From contig NC_079488.1 of the NCBI RefSeq assembly GCF_020520425.1, forward strand, positions 90,935,285 to 90,999,284: a stretch of DNA of 64,000 bases, written 5' to 3'. The position numbers were made by a program, and so were the translations under genes. Origin of the DNA: Spinacia oleracea. Lineage: Eukaryota > Streptophyta > Magnoliopsida > Caryophyllales > Amaranthaceae. The notes beneath the pieces were generated by a model. That model was not told where the DNA came from, searched no databases, and saw nothing but the letters and a program-made list of their open reading frames with translations. Of this stretch, positions 63,219-64,000 are shown one piece after another (position 1 is the first letter of the stretch; each line of letters begins with the position of its first letter).

Positions 63219-64000
63219 TGTAACACCCCGACAATTCTCTCTTTTCTAAAATAACTTTTTAACATAAAACGTAGAGAATTATCAAGGCATTATCGCCCGT
63301 GTGAAAACGTAACGGCTTATTCAGAATTTTGCAGCGGAAAACATAAAACTAACTTTTAGGTTCATAAATAATCGATTACATATTAAGTCTAAAAACCAAT
63401 TAACGGAAATAAGGAAATACGAATAGTACGACAAATTTCAAATCCAAATTAACAAACCAAATCACTTAACCAAACAAATCTAAATACAAGTTCTCTAATC
63501 CCGATCCCAATGATGCATCATCTTCAAACCTGTAGATGGGCAACGCTTATTGATCCTTAGAGACTGCTCACCAAAAATGGGTCATCACAGGATCAATAAG
63601 GCATAGCCATGATCAACACACACAAACAAAGCACGTAATCAGCAAAGCTGAGTACTACATACTAAAAGCAATAATAATCCTAACATGATACTAATAAACG
63701 AACCATCCTAACATGATACTAATGAACATAAATAAGGGCAGACAAACATGATAATTTGACGACCATACTTGACTAGACTAGGCTAGACTTATAACAATAA
63801 TATTATTTTAGTTGAAATAGACAATGGACCGAGTTTTCTAGCTAGAGGCTTCACTAAGGAAGACGAGGTACGGGCGTGACTCCGTAACCTCAGTGACCTG
63901 CGATATCGAGGAACGTTTGAATAAAAATAGGACACGGTGATCAATCCGTTCCGAATAAAGGCCATGGGCTACCACCATGAACCCCAACTCCTGTTTGTCC
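63219..64000. mobile_element. Partial gypsy LTR running off the window
   Basis: tgtaacaccccgacaattct is a typical LTR start of plant chromovirus gypsy elements, followed by gcagcggaaaacataaaac and gctgagtactacatactaaa, words commonly seen in such LTRs. It has no coding region and continues past the window end, so length and orientation are unknown. Confidence 0.5.

Overview
The window is nuclear DNA of a flowering plant, almost certainly a eudicot. Evidence: spliced genes with GT-AG introns, AT-rich intergenic DNA, Stowaway-type MITEs (CTCCCTCCGT ends, TA target duplications), a tRNA-derived SINE, and nested Ty1/copia and Ty3/gypsy retrotransposons. Species cannot be fixed from sequence alone; a Caryophyllales plant is only a guess.

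Six protein-coding genes can be rebuilt exon by exon with consistent reading phase. (1) Casein kinase 2 regulatory beta subunit, 2652-7201 (+), 5 exons, 291 aa. (2) A membrane-anchored MORN-repeat protein, 14665-18726 (+), 3 exons, 539 aa. (3) A type I metacaspase with an LSD1-type zinc finger, AtMC1-like, 34582-39602 (+), 5 exons, 373 aa. (4) Translation initiation factor eIF4G, 40965-48659 (+), 9 coding exons, 1656 aa. (5) A receptor-like cytoplasmic kinase of subfamily VII, 54146-56073 (+), 4 exons, 426 aa. (6) Cytosolic-type tyrosyl-tRNA synthetase, 60263-56498 (-), 10 exons, 386 aa, convergent with the kinase gene. They are unrelated housekeeping and signalling genes and do not form a cluster or pathway.

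The rest is mostly mobile DNA. 1-2230: degraded chromovirus (Tekay/Del-like) gypsy pieces. 8036-11716: degraded copia element whose gag is split by a 1.7 kb solo LTR-like insertion (8660-10360) with a 5-bp target duplication. 19439-33959: a Tat-like gypsy element on the minus strand, missing its 3' end, whose reverse transcriptase is split by a complete 10.3 kb copia-type element (21089-31394) with about 1.36 kb LTRs and a perfect 5-bp duplication (GCTGG). That inner element has near-identical LTRs but an internally ruined coding region. 34132-34329: a SINE with 17-bp target duplications. 49430-50052, 49695-49961 and 50536-50817: Stowaway MITEs, one nested in another. 52231-52685: a 455-bp near-perfect foldback. 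60449-60893: hAT-like repeat. 61080-61860: LINE 3' fragment. 61926-63218: LTR-like sequence with GC-rich palindromes. 63219-64000: start of another LTR, cut by the window edge.

No wholly new biological system is apparent. The most noteworthy structures are the young-LTR/decayed-body copia element, the GC-rich palindrome arrays found at comparable places in two LTR-like sequences, and the long foldback element with a related single arm 40 kb away.
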